A DNA stretch of 23,420 bases from the NCBI GenBank assembly GCA_017382615.1, contig JAFNZX010000083.1:1-23420 (forward strand), written 5' to 3'. The DNA comes from Clostridia bacterium (GTDB taxonomy: Bacteria > Bacillota > Clostridia > Oscillospirales > CAG-272). The notes beneath the pieces are model-generated. The model made no database searches and had not been told where the DNA came from. It was given only the letters and a program-made list of their open reading frames with translations. This document shows, in pieces, positions 1-7,840 of the stretch. A program made the position numbers and the translations under genes. How positions within the stretch are numbered: the first letter of the stretch is position 1; each line of letters opens with the position of its first letter.

Positions 1-879
1 CCGCAAGCAGGCGTTTGCCGAGGTCAGCCTATATCTGATCTGTGCAGCAGAGACCATGATCTCATCGGCATAAAAATCCGCACCCTTTTTTGTTGACGAG
101 CACGTCAGTGCCGTGTCCTTTGCCTGCTCCTGCAGCGAAGCCACGCGCGCGTCATCCGCATTAAGCAGCACGTGCTCACACTGCGCAAGCAGCTTTTTCT
201 TGGCAGCAAAGTATTCCGCCATGCTGCCGTGAAAATCCAGATGATCCCGCGTGAGATTGGTGTATATCCCCCATGCAAACCGCAAAGGGGCACACCGCTC
301 TTGCACGAGCGCATGGGAGGTGACCTCCATGACCACAATCCGGGTTCCCTGCTCTGCAAATTTTGCCAGCATGGGATACAGCTGCGCAGGCTCGGGTGTG
401 GTCATATTGGCAACGCCCGAGGTATCCTTCGGGATCTCGCCGCCCGGTCCCTTGCAGCCAACCGTACCGATCAGCGCGCAGGGGATCTGCGCATATTGGA
501 GCAATCCGTACAGCACCCACGCCACAGAGGTCTTGCCATTTGTGCCCGTGACCCCCACGAATTGCATTTTTTGGGACGGTTGACCGCACCACGCATCGTA
601 TAAATACGCCGCAGCTGCACGGGTGCTTGGTACGCGCAGGATACATAAGCCCTCGGGAATCTCCCCCGCATACTCCCGGGCAACCACCGCAGCGCACGCG
701 CCGCGATCAGCCGCAGAGAAAAGGTAATCGTGTCCGTCCGCGTGCGCACCGCGCAAGCAAACGAACAAATTTCCCTTTTCCAATTGATTGGAATCGGTGC
801 AGATGCCGCTTACGGTCACCTGCCCTGCGTCCGCCGGGCAATCCAGCCCTGCGGCAACGCACAGTTCAGAAAGAATCAT
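1..879 (-). CDS. murE: UDP-N-acetylmuramyl-tripeptide synthetase MurE, 3' end outside the window
   Basis: Mur ligase that adds the third amino acid (meso-diaminopimelate or lysine) to UDP-MurNAc-L-Ala-D-Glu in the cytoplasm. The reading frame is open from the ATG at 879 to the window edge (293 codons, no stop), so the C-terminal ligase domain is missing. Visible are the N-terminal UDP-binding part, the ATP loop GVTGTNGKTS (Lys about 116), a TTPEP segment, EVTSHAL, and TNLTRDHLDFHGS, a stretch characteristic of MurE. A GGAGG lies 7 nt upstream of the start (885-889). It follows the PBP gene by 58 nt in the usual dcw order and is probably cotranscribed with it. The motif that separates DAP-adding from Lys-adding enzymes lies outside the window, so the substrate cannot be called. 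Confidence 0.95.
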   Translation of the reverse strand, partial: MILSELCVAAGLDCPADAGQVTVSGICTDSNQLEKGNLFVCLRGAHADGHDYLFSAADRGACAAVVAREYAGEIPEGLCILRVPSTRAAAAYLYDAWCGQPSQKMQFVGVTGTNGKTSVAWVLYGLLQYAQIPCALIGTVGCKGPGGEIPKDTSGVANMTTPEPAQLYPMLAKFAEQGTRIVVMEVTSHALVQERCAPLRFAWGIYTNLTRDHLDFHGSMAEYFAAKKKLLAQCEHVLLNADDARVASLQEQAKDTALTCSSTKKGADFYADEIMVSAAQIRYRLTSANACLR

Positions 880-937
880 GAAAGCCTCCGAAAGCAAATT
901 TACCTTGGCTCTCCGTTCTTTTTTACTTCTTTATTCT

Positions 938-3262
938 TTAGTTTCCCGTACCGGGCAGTTCAACGTTCTCCACGTCGTCCGCCACGCTTTCATCACGGAA
1001 ATACACCGTAATGGTCGTCCCGATCTCCACCACCGTACCGGGCGCAATGGACTGCGCATACGCAGTAGCTGCCGTGCCGCTGGTGTACTGATTGGTGCCG
1101 GAGATCTTGATGTTCAAATTGCTGCTTGCCAAAAGTCCGCTCGCCGCAACAGCGGTCTTACCCGTCAGATCGGGAACTCTGACCGTCTTCTTTTCTGCAG
1201 AACGATCGGTATACACGACCAGCTTTGAGCCCTCGCGCTCCATTTTGGTACCCGCCTCGGGAGATTGCGCATAAATGAGATCGCCATCTCCGATCACCTC
1301 AAGCTCAATGCCCATATCCGCTGCGATCTTGCTTGCTGCCTCTACCGTCCACCAGGTCAAGCCGGGCACTTCAACTGCCTTTTTGGCAAGCTCGGCGTCG
1401 GTATACACGGCTTCTACGCCAAGATACGGCAAAATGGTCTCCATCACGTTACCCACGTAAGGAGCAGCTACCACGGAACCGTACAGCGTGCCCTGCGTGG
1501 GCTGATCCACCATGATCAGCGTAATGTACTGCGGATCATCCGCAGGCGCATACGCAACGGTGGAGCAGATATATTTTCCGTCGATCAGATTGCCGTTCTC
1601 ATCCTTGAGGTCCTTTTTCTCGGAGGTACCCGTTTTAGCCGCTATGCGATAGCCCGCCACGTAAGCGTTCTTTGCGCCTCCGTTACCCGAAACGCCCTCT
1701 TCCAAAATCTTGGAAATCATTTGCGCGGTCTGCTTGCTGATGACCTGGCGTCTGATCTCGGGCTCAAAGCTTTGGATCACGTTGCCGTTTTGGTCGGTAA
1801 TGCTCTTGACAAGTCTGGGAGTGACGAGATCACCGCCGTTTGCAACTGCTGCAATTGCCGTGACGTGTCCCAGCACCGAAATCTTGAAGTTCTGTCCAAA
1901 GGAAGCGGTTGCAAGATAAATATCCGCACTTTCAAACATGCCCTTATTCCAGAATGTCACGCCCTCCACCGTAACGCCCTCACCGGGCAGATCGATACCG
2001 GTCTTTTCAAAATAGCCAAACGCCTTGAAATAATTATAGAAATTGGGTGCACCGATCTGCTCACCGATGCGCATCAGCCACGGGTTGCAGGATTGCTGAA
2101 TACCCTGGGCAAAGCTCAGCGAGCCGTGTCCCTGCACCTTGTGGCACTTAATCTTGCGTCCGTTGACGATATGATAGCCCGGGCAAAAATGCGTTTCCTT
2201 GATAATTGGCAAATTTTCCTCACACGCCATGGCAGCTGTGATAATCTTAAAGGTCGAGCCGGGCATATACACCTCGGTGACCGCCTTGTTATTCCACGTG
2301 GTCAGCAAAAGCTCCTGCTTAAGTGCACCGTATTCCTCGCTGTCCTGCGCAAGTCCGCTTTGCTCCAGCAGCTTTAAGCTTTCCTCGTTGAGCTTCCAGG
2401 GATTGTTAAGGTCAAAGGTGGGATAGACGGAAATGGCGAGCACGTCTCCCGTTCTGACGTCCATAACCACGCCGCAGGCGCGATTTTCTCCGCCGGATTC
2501 AATATACGCCATCTTCACCTGCTCGTCAAGTGCGTTCTGCACAAACACGTCAATGGTAGTATTGAGAGAATAACCCGGCACTGCGGGCACCATGCTTTCA
2601 TAGTCGTAAGGCATCTCGTTGCCGTCCGCATCGCGCGCGGTCACGTATTTGCCGTCCGTTCCCTTAAGAAATTCCTCGTATGTGTATTCCAAGCCGTAAA
2701 TGCCGGAGCCATCGTTGTTGGTAAAGCCAATGGTGTGCGCGCCAAGGGATTCGTAAGGATAATAGCGGGTTGCGGTGGCTTCAAGGTAGATCATATCCTC
2801 AAGCCCGTTTTCAGCGATAAAGGTGCGGATCTGCTTGGCAATATCCGAAGTGATCTTGCGTGCAATGGTTCTGTCAAGATAATGCGTTTTGGTCGTTTGC
2901 AGGTGCACGTCCTCGTAGGACACACCCTCAAGCAGCTGAGAAAGTCCGTGAGAAACCATATCCGCATAGTCCACGCCCGTTTCGTTACTTGCTTCCTTAA
3001 TGGTACGCGGCGAGATGAATACGCGGTAGGTGGTGACGTTACCTGCCAGCAAGATGCCGTTTGCATCGTAAATTGCACCGCGATCGGCTTCAATGGTGGT
3101 TTGCGTGGTGATTTGGCTGATGACCTTGGCTTGATATTTTTTATATTCCACGGTTTGCAAAATCAGAATGCGGAGCATTAAAAACACAAAAACCAGCGAT
3201 ACTGCCAATCCCAGTGCCGCTGCTCTTTTTACCGTTTTCGTATCTATCGTATGCAGACTCAA
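938..3262 (-). CDS. spoVD: PASTA-domain class B penicillin-binding protein (FtsI/SpoVD type)
   Basis: Peptidoglycan transpeptidase of the septum or spore cortex, anchored in the membrane with an extracellular catalytic domain. From a TTG start the protein has 774 residues: one membrane segment (about 13-35), a PBP dimerisation domain beginning with EADRGAIYDANG, and a transpeptidase domain with catalytic Ser in PGSTFK (Ser about 336), SCN (about 391-393) and KTGTS (about 543). Two PASTA domains follow (about 631-686 and 693-756). The frame stays open upstream to a GTG at 3424, but that start would lie in the promoter-proximal leader. The TTG at 3262 has GGAGG nine nt upstream (3272-3276) and leaves a short cytoplasmic tail before the membrane helix, as usual. 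It follows the ftsL-like gene and precedes murE. SpoVD and vegetative FtsI/PbpB cannot be told apart here; two PASTA domains fit either. Confidence 0.92.
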   Translation of the reverse strand: MSLHTIDTKTVKRAAALGLAVSLVFVFLMLRILILQTVEYKKYQAKVISQITTQTTIEADRGAIYDANGILLAGNVTTYRVFISPRTIKEASNETGVDYADMVSHGLSQLLEGVSYEDVHLQTTKTHYLDRTIARKITSDIAKQIRTFIAENGLEDMIYLEATATRYYPYESLGAHTIGFTNNDGSGIYGLEYTYEEFLKGTDGKYVTARDADGNEMPYDYESMVPAVPGYSLNTTIDVFVQNALDEQVKMAYIESGGENRACGVVMDVRTGDVLAISVYPTFDLNNPWKLNEESLKLLEQSGLAQDSEEYGALKQELLLTTWNNKAVTEVYMPGSTFKIITAAMACEENLPIIKETHFCPGYHIVNGRKIKCHKVQGHGSLSFAQGIQQSCNPWLMRIGEQIGAPNFYNYFKAFGYFEKTGIDLPGEGVTVEGVTFWNKGMFESADIYLATASFGQNFKISVLGHVTAIAAVANGGDLVTPRLVKSITDQNGNVIQSFEPEIRRQVISKQTAQMISKILEEGVSGNGGAKNAYVAGYRIAAKTGTSEKKDLKDENGNLIDGKYICSTVAYAPADDPQYITLIMVDQPTQGTLYGSVVAAPYVGNVMETILPYLGVEAVYTDAELAKKAVEVPGLTWWTVEAASKIAADMGIELEVIGDGDLIYAQSPEAGTKMEREGSKLVVYTDRSAEKKTVRVPDLTGKTAVAASGLLASSNLNIKISGTNQYTSGTAATAYAQSIAPGTVVEIGTTITVYFRDESVADDVENVELPGTGN

Positions 3263-3343
3263 CTCCGTAATCCTCCATGCCTGTTGATGCTGTTTTTTTA
3301 AAATAAGGGCGAGCGCCTTGTGTCCGTCTCCTGCTCGGGCAAG

Positions 3344-3382
3344 AGTCGAAGCACTCCCTTCGGATCCGTCGAATCTTCGACT
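3344..3382. repeat. Inverted repeat in the PBP gene leader
   Basis: Two 8-bp arms, AGTCGAAG (3344-3351) and CTTCGACT (3375-3382), are perfect inverted repeats around 23 nt that contain the palindrome CGGATCCG (3361-3368). On the minus strand this lies inside the roughly 170-nt 5' leader of the PBP gene, between promoter and ribosome binding site, with no T-run behind it. It could be a leader RNA hairpin or a small dispersed palindromic repeat; its function is unknown. Confidence 0.55.
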
Positions 3383-3425
3383 GTACCGAAAAATGCGCCC
3401 GCCGCCTTTTTTGATCCCATACACA

Positions 3426-3469
3426 AGGGGACTCCCCTATATTATATCGGATCTATCTTGTCCTGTCAA
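3426..3469 (-). promoter_or_regulatory. Consensus sigma-A promoter for the PBP gene, with a palindrome at the start point
   Basis: On the minus strand TTGACA (3464-3469) is followed by exactly 17 nt and TATAAT (3441-3446), a perfect match to the housekeeping consensus; a second TTGACA overlaps just upstream (3470-3475). The start point should fall near 3434, inside AGGGGACTCCCCT (3426-3438), a 5-bp-arm hairpin that could be an operator or a 5' stabilising stem. The promoter lies downstream of the ftsL-like stop codon, so the PBP gene and murE can be expressed apart from mraZ-rsmH-ftsL. Confidence 0.85.
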
Positions 3470-3514
3470 TGTCAATTTATGAACCGCTTGCAACTTTTAT
3501 GCAGGCAATCTCAC

Positions 3515-4387
3515 TCAATCTCTGATAATTCCGATTGCACTGAGCAAATTCGACAATCCACGACCAAAGTCGTTTTGCGGTTCATAAACCTCCACCGTGT
3601 TCTCGCACTCGGTGGTAAGCACTTGCGTGTCAACGAATTCGGAACGCACCATGTTGTATTCCTCCACGGCGATCCGTTCGATTTCCAGCATATCGTTTTT
3701 GAGCGAAAGCTCGGTATTCAATACAGTATACTGCTTATCCAGTGCATCCAGCTTGTTTTGCAGAATGCTGGCGTCTCTTATGGACAGGCTTACCATAACC
3801 GAGCTGCTCACGATCATCACGCAGCAAAGCGTCACCGTCAGCATCGCGCCAAGCACGCCTGCAGGCATCTTCTTTGCTTCGCTCTTCTCGCACCTCTGTT
3901 CCTTTTCAATCGGAAACCAATTACGGGAAACCTCACCCAGCTTTGCGGTCACGGGGCTTTCCAGATATTTGCGCACCGATTGAGGCATTTGCTCGGTCAG
4001 AGTAAGCCACAGGGCTTTTTTTGGCGTTTGCCCTCCCGTTACGTCTTCACGGGCATGCTCTGCCGTTATCGCTCTGACGCTGTAATTGGGCATTTTATAG
4101 CTGCGCTGATCGTGATAATAGCGCACGAAATCGTCCGCAGTCATGTGTCTCTCGCCCTTATAAAGACCCGTGCGATATTTGTCTGCCTTGCCGTCAGAGA
4201 CGCGCTCTGCCATGATATACGCACCGGGTGCCATAGCATGCGAAAGTGCCTCCTCGCGCTCCTGACGCTTTGCGTCACTGCGCACGTGTGCGGCAATGCC
4301 TCTGTCCTTGTATCTTTTACACAAGGCGTCCACGTACTCCGCACAAGCGGTGTAGTGGGGCTTTTTTGCTTGCATAATGTGCTCCAT
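3515..4387 (-). CDS. ftsL: FtsL-like divisome protein with a long cytoplasmic N-terminal region
   Basis: Probable FtsL, a bitopic divisome scaffold protein that pairs with DivIC/FtsB. The 290-residue product has one membrane segment at about 176-203, followed by a short predicted coiled coil (about 205-245) ending in IERIAVEEYNMV, which resembles the conserved FtsL/DivIC pattern IE-x-IA-(x)n-GM. Its place between rsmH and the PBP gene is the usual ftsL position. The oddity is the N-terminal extension of about 175 residues, charged and probably cytoplasmic, whereas family members usually have only a few tens of residues there. The start at 4387 is supported by AGGAGG (4392-4397) right after the rsmH stop, so the extension is likely to be translated. 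I recognise no domain in it. Assignment rests on topology, coiled coil and position. Confidence 0.75.
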   Translation of the reverse strand: MEHIMQAKKPHYTACAEYVDALCKRYKDRGIAAHVRSDAKRQEREEALSHAMAPGAYIMAERVSDGKADKYRTGLYKGERHMTADDFVRYYHDQRSYKMPNYSVRAITAEHAREDVTGGQTPKKALWLTLTEQMPQSVRKYLESPVTAKLGEVSRNWFPIEKEQRCEKSEAKKMPAGVLGAMLTVTLCCVMIVSSSVMVSLSIRDASILQNKLDALDKQYTVLNTELSLKNDMLEIERIAVEEYNMVRSEFVDTQVLTTECENTVEVYEPQNDFGRGLSNLLSAIGIIRD

Positions 4388-4398
4388 CGGGTCCTCCT

Positions 4399-5340
4399 TT
4401 ATAATTTCTCGGCTATACGCAGCTTTGCACTGCGTGACCTGGGGTTAATCGAAAGCTCTTGCTCGGACGGCAAGATGGGCTTGCGGCTGATCACCTCGAC
4501 CAGCGGCTTTTTGCCGCACACACACACGGGAAAATCGCGCGGGCAGGTGCAGCCGGACGCCAAGGATGCAAAGGTCTGCTTGACCAATCTATCCTCAAGC
4601 GAATGGAAGGTTATGATGGCAATTCTGCCACCGGGCTTTAACAGATTGACCGCATCACGGATCGTTGGCTCAATGACCGACAGCTCACCGTTTACCTCAA
4701 TGCGGATCGCCTGGAAGGTACGCTTAGCGGGATGATGTCCGCCCTCCTTGGCTGCCGCGGGCATTGCGGATTTGATAATATCCACCAGCTCACCGGTCGT
4801 GCGGATAGGGGCTGACTCTCTTGCCTTGACGATGCGAGAGGCAATGCGCGGTGCAAATCTCTCCTCGCCATAATCGTATATAATGCGCTTGAGCTCCTGC
4901 TCTGTATAGGTGTTTACAACGGTATACGCATCCAGCTTATCCTCGCGGTTCATGCGCATATCCAAGGGTGCGTCTGCCATATAGGAAAAGCCACGGTCTG
5001 CGGTATCCAGCTGGTACGAGGATACCCCAAGATCCAACAGCACGCCGTCCACACCGTCAATCCCCAACTCTCTGCACACCTGTGCCATCTCGGAAAAGTT
5101 GCTGTGCACGACCTGTGCGTGCTCACCAAATTGAGAAAGACGTTCAGTTGCCACGGCAACTGCGGTCAGGTCGCGATCCAGCGCGATCAGCTTACCGCTG
5201 CCCAGACGAGAGGCGATCTGGCACGAATGCCCCGCGCCGCCTGCCGTTCCATCAATATATATACCGTCCTGCTTGATATCAAGTGCATCCATACACTCCT
5301 GCAGCAGCACCGAAACGTGAGAAAATACTTGCTTTTCCAT
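4399..5340 (-). CDS. rsmH: 16S rRNA (cytosine1402-N4)-methyltransferase RsmH
   Basis: S-adenosylmethionine-dependent enzyme that methylates N4 of C1402 in the 16S rRNA decoding centre. At 313 residues it has the normal family length. The N-terminus HVSVLLQECMDAL, the SAM-binding loop DGTAGGAGHS (about 29-38), LLDLGVSSYQLD, the FSYM-DAPLDMRMN segment and the C-terminal ISRKPI-PS-E-NPRSRSAKLR are all family hallmarks. It starts 3 nt after the mraZ stop codon with no strong ribosome binding site, which suggests translational coupling to mraZ. Second gene of the dcw operon; the ribosome binding site of the next gene lies just after its stop codon. Confidence 0.97.
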   Translation of the reverse strand: MEKQVFSHVSVLLQECMDALDIKQDGIYIDGTAGGAGHSCQIASRLGSGKLIALDRDLTAVAVATERLSQFGEHAQVVHSNFSEMAQVCRELGIDGVDGVLLDLGVSSYQLDTADRGFSYMADAPLDMRMNREDKLDAYTVVNTYTEQELKRIIYDYGEERFAPRIASRIVKARESAPIRTTGELVDIIKSAMPAAAKEGGHHPAKRTFQAIRIEVNGELSVIEPTIRDAVNLLKPGGRIAIITFHSLEDRLVKQTFASLASGCTCPRDFPVCVCGKKPLVEVISRKPILPSEQELSINPRSRSAKLRIAEKL

Positions 5341-5343
5341 ATC

Positions 5344-5766
5344 TTATAACCCAAACAGCTCCAATTTGGCACGCAGATCCTCTTGATCCTCTTTTTCTAT
5401 TTCGGCTTCATACAAAGCCTCGGACCAAATCTCCACCCAATCGCAGTTTCCGACTACGACCGCGTTCTTTTCGATCTCTGCAAAATCAAGCAATGACTGC
5501 GGCAACAGAATGCGCCCCTGCGAATCGGGAGTAACCTTAACTGCATTGCGGTGCAGAAAACGCAGCGCGGGCTCGGCAACCCGCCTCTCCTGCTGCTTAA
5601 TCGGGGTAATATACGCTTCCCAGCCCTCCAAGGAAAAGACCTTAAGCAATTGTCCGCGAACGCTGCGGGATACGATCAGCTCCTCGCCCAGCTCCTCACG
5701 GTGCTTTGCGGGAATAAAGAGCCTGTTTTTGGCATCCACTGAATGCCTGTATTCACCTGTCAGCAC
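5344..5766 (-). CDS. mraZ: Transcriptional regulator MraZ
   Basis: DNA-binding regulator with two SpoVT/AbrB-like halves, each carrying the DxxGR-type motif (HSVDAKNRLFIPAKHREELG and VTPDSQGRILLPQSL). In other bacteria it forms a ring and represses or tunes its own dcw operon. The frame extends 26 codons further upstream, but the GTG at 5766 gives VLTGEYRHSVDAK, matching the usual MraZ N-terminus, with GGAGG nine nt upstream (5776-5780) and a normal length of 140 residues. An ATG nearer the Shine-Dalgarno is out of frame and stops after three codons. First gene of the operon; a 10-bp-periodic GTG repeat sits between its promoter and start codon, as expected for autoregulation. Confidence 0.95.
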   Translation of the reverse strand: MLTGEYRHSVDAKNRLFIPAKHREELGEELIVSRSVRGQLLKVFSLEGWEAYITPIKQQERRVAEPALRFLHRNAVKVTPDSQGRILLPQSLLDFAEIEKNAVVVGNCDWVEIWSEALYEAEIEKEDQEDLRAKLELFGL

Positions 5767-5816
5767 GACATTTGCCCTCCTTTCCTTGATTTGCGGTGTC
5801 GTTGTGTGTAAAAGCT

Positions 5817-5848
5817 CAACACTTTCCACCACAACGCCCCACAATGGG
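5817..5848 (-). promoter_or_regulatory. Putative MraZ operator: three GTG repeats at 10-bp spacing
   Basis: Reading the minus strand, three consecutive 10-nt blocks (ATTGTGGGGC, GTTGTGGTGG, AAAGTGTTGA) place GTG at exactly 10-nt intervals (complement CAC at 5840, 5830 and 5820). The last block matches the AAAGTG(T/G)NNN box described for MraZ of mycoplasmas, and the 10-bp period fits the repeated TGGG boxes known in E. coli. It lies just downstream of the predicted start point of mraZ. The motif is seen directly; binding is inferred. Confidence 0.65.
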
Positions 5849-5855
5849 TATATTT

Positions 5856-5884
5856 ATTATAAACTTATTAGCAACAAAAGGCAA
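5856..5884 (-). promoter_or_regulatory. Sigma-A-type promoter of the mraZ operon
   Basis: Minus-strand TTGCCT (5879-5884), 17 nt spacer, TATAAT (5856-5861). The -10 is perfect and the -35 matches four of six positions. Transcription should start near 5849, just ahead of the GTG repeats, so MraZ bound there would block early elongation or promoter clearance. Confidence 0.7.
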
Positions 5885-5945
5885 GGGGGGTATGCATATT
5901 TTTTGCAAAAACCGTTCTGTTTTTTTGTATCTTTTGCGAAAAATA

Positions 5946-5973
5946 ACGGGTGCAATCCTAAAGTTGCACCCGT
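5946..5973 (-). terminator. Intrinsic terminator after the spoVAF-like gene
   Basis: Perfect 10-bp stem ACGGGTGCAA/TTGCACCCGT with an 8-nt loop. On the minus strand it is followed by a T-rich stretch (GTTATTTTT), and on the plus strand by GTATTTTT. It lies about 120 nt past the stop of the spoVAF-like gene and before the mraZ promoter, so it insulates the division operon from upstream transcription. A second, weaker inverted repeat without a T-run lies at 6030-6040/6060-6070. Confidence 0.75.
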
Positions 5974-6094
5974 ATTTTTAATAATACTTGTAATTATTTA
6001 CATTTATTCCCATTTATTTATTTTTGCGTCATTTTCCGCGAATGGAAATAGCAAACAAGCGCGGGAAATGGCGCAGTGCGACGTTCATTGATGC

Positions 6095-7522
6095 TTATCT
6101 GCTCTGCTTTTTGCGCCTTACCAGAAGCGTCATCAGTGCCCTGCCGTCAAATGGAATGAGCGGATAGAGATACTGCCTGCCGCCGTTGACCGTCTTGTTG
6201 GTCGCCAGCAGCACAACGATCAAAAGCGTTCCGGCAGCGTATCCCCACACACCGCCAAGTGCCGTCAGGATCAAAAGCCCGATGCGCAAAAATTTGAAGG
6301 CGTAGCCAAGCTCATAAGAACGTTGCGTAAAGGTGGCAATGGCAACGAACGCCATATACAGTATAACCTCAGGAATCAGCCAACCAATGCCGACCGCAAA
6401 ATCACCAAGTATCAAGCCGCCCACGACGGAGAGCGAATTGGACAGCATGCTGGGGGTATTGAGCGACGCCATACGCAGTCCGTCAATGATAAATTCCGTC
6501 AACAGCAGCTGTGCGATCAAGGGGATGCGCCCCTGCTCCTGCGGAATGACAAACACAAGCCAATCGGGTACGGCAGATGCATGTTGTACAAGCAGATACC
6601 AAGTAGGCACCAAAAAAAGCGAAAGTGCAAACACAATATAGCGCACAATACGGATATACGTGCCGGTCAGTGGGGTAAAATAATAGTCGTTGGTTTCCTG
6701 CATGAAGTCAAAGATGCTGACGGGCAGGATCATGACCTGCGGAGAATTATCGCAAAAGATCAGCACGCTGCCCTCAAGCACCTGCGCAGCAGCGGTGTCG
6801 GGTCGCTCGGTGTAGCGAATCTTGGGAAAAGGATTATACCAGCGCGCCTTGACCAGGCATTCGGCAAGAGATTGGTGTCCCAAAGGCAGCGCGTCGGTAT
6901 CAATAGAGGCAAGTCGCTTTTCAAGGCGGCTGACGTAATCGGGATTGGCGCGGCTTGCGAGATAGCACATGACCACGTCGGTTTTCGAATGCCTGCCCAC
7001 CGTAAAATAGCGCATGGTCAACTGCGGATCGCGCACGCGGCGGCGCAAAAGCGCAGTATTGAAGATCAGCGTTTCCACAAAACCGTCTCGCGAGCCAACC
7101 ATCACGCGGTCACCCTCGGGCTCTGCGGTCGAGCGCGCGGGATAGGTCCGTGAATCGACGATGAGCGCAAGAGGTCCAAAGGTAGAGGCAAGGATCAGCG
7201 TTGCGCCCGACAGCACCATTTGCACCATCAGGTCAACGTCACCCGTGGTGTCGCATTCCACGTGCGGCACATTGTATTCCGCAAACCGCTCGGCAGCGGA
7301 TTTGGCACCGTCGGGCGGCGTTTTCAGGGAGTCTAACGACAGAAAGTGCATCATCAGCTTTTGCATAGGCGTACCGTTTACAAAGCCGTCTATATAATAC
7401 AGCGTCATTTCGTCCGCGCCTACGCGCAAGACCTTGCGAATGACGTCAAAATTCTCGTCGGGATGCAAAAGGCTGTCCAAAATTGCCACGTTGACCCGAT
7501 AATTTTCACCCAGTTTACCCAT
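6095..7522 (-). CDS. spoVAF: SpoVAF-like GerA-family spore membrane protein
   Basis: Spore inner-membrane protein of the GerA A-subunit family, here closest in motifs to SpoVAF, an accessory germination factor of Bacillus. The 475-residue product has an N-terminal soluble region (1 to about 285) and about five hydrophobic segments (about 293-312, 335-350, 362-380, 383-400, 410-440). YPARSTAEPEGDRV, GSRDGFVETLIFNTALLRRRVRDP, GRHSKTDV and RYTERPD are family hallmarks. The start at 7522 is chosen because AAGGAA lies 8 nt upstream and the family homology begins there; a longer open frame to 7747 runs into the repeat element. No GerB/GerC or spoVA genes are adjacent, so it is an orphan here. I see no convincing sigma-F/G promoter upstream. 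Confidence 0.85.
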   Translation of the reverse strand: MGKLGENYRVNVAILDSLLHPDENFDVIRKVLRVGADEMTLYYIDGFVNGTPMQKLMMHFLSLDSLKTPPDGAKSAAERFAEYNVPHVECDTTGDVDLMVQMVLSGATLILASTFGPLALIVDSRTYPARSTAEPEGDRVMVGSRDGFVETLIFNTALLRRRVRDPQLTMRYFTVGRHSKTDVVMCYLASRANPDYVSRLEKRLASIDTDALPLGHQSLAECLVKARWYNPFPKIRYTERPDTAAAQVLEGSVLIFCDNSPQVMILPVSIFDFMQETNDYYFTPLTGTYIRIVRYIVFALSLFLVPTWYLLVQHASAVPDWLVFVIPQEQGRIPLIAQLLLTEFIIDGLRMASLNTPSMLSNSLSVVGGLILGDFAVGIGWLIPEVILYMAFVAIATFTQRSYELGYAFKFLRIGLLILTALGGVWGYAAGTLLIVVLLATNKTVNGGRQYLYPLIPFDGRALMTLLVRRKKQSR

Positions 7523-7802
7523 AATCACGTTCCTTTTTGTGTATTCAAAGGTTAGTTTGGGTGAGTTTTGAGAGATTATGAGAAACAAAATTTGGGCAAC
7601 CGCCACCACACGGACGACCCAACTCTTGAAAAGTTTCGCTCGAGCCTTTTCAAAGGCTCGCAGGTTCCAAGGGCAGCGCCCTTGGTCGCCTCCGCAGAGG
7701 CGAAACATCTCTAACGGCATTTCATTTGCTTGCAAATAATGGTTCATTTCTTTGTGCCTACTTGCTCAAAGAAAGAACGGAGAAAATTATCTCAATGTAA
7801 AG

Positions 7803-7840
7803 AAAAAGGAAGTAACTTACACAAAGTAGCTTCCTTTTTT
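7803..7840. terminator. Bidirectional terminator hairpin in the repeat core, copy 1
   Basis: Stem AAAAAGGAAG (7803-7812) with CTTCCTTTTT (7830-7839), an inner ACTT/AAGT pairing and a 5-nt loop. It has A-run and T-run flanks, so either strand gives a stem followed by U residues. On the minus strand it can end the pfp-SDR transcript before spoVAF. Confidence 0.7.

Noticed and set aside
1265..2377. Long plus-strand ORF of 370 codons
   Set aside because: It is antisense to the PBP gene, whose domains and motifs are clear. The product has no recognisable motif and no Shine-Dalgarno.
3263..3424. N-terminal extension of the PBP frame from GTG 3424
   Set aside because: The GTG lies about 10 nt from the predicted transcription start and would add 54 residues absent from the family; the TTG at 3262 has a GGAGG.
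3320..4735. Long plus-strand ORF of 471 codons
   Set aside because: It spans three features antisense (PBP leader, ftsL-like, rsmH 3' end) and has a low-information, His/Cys-rich product typical of a shadow frame.
6030..6070. Inverted repeat CATTTTCCGCG/CGCGGGAAATG after the spoVAF-like gene as a terminator
   Set aside because: One mismatch, a 19-nt loop, and no T-run in the direction of transcription; the hairpin at 5946-5973 is the better terminator.
7523..7747. N-terminal extension of the spoVAF-like frame
   Set aside because: It enters the repeat element hairpins; a good ribosome binding site and family homology place the start at 7522.
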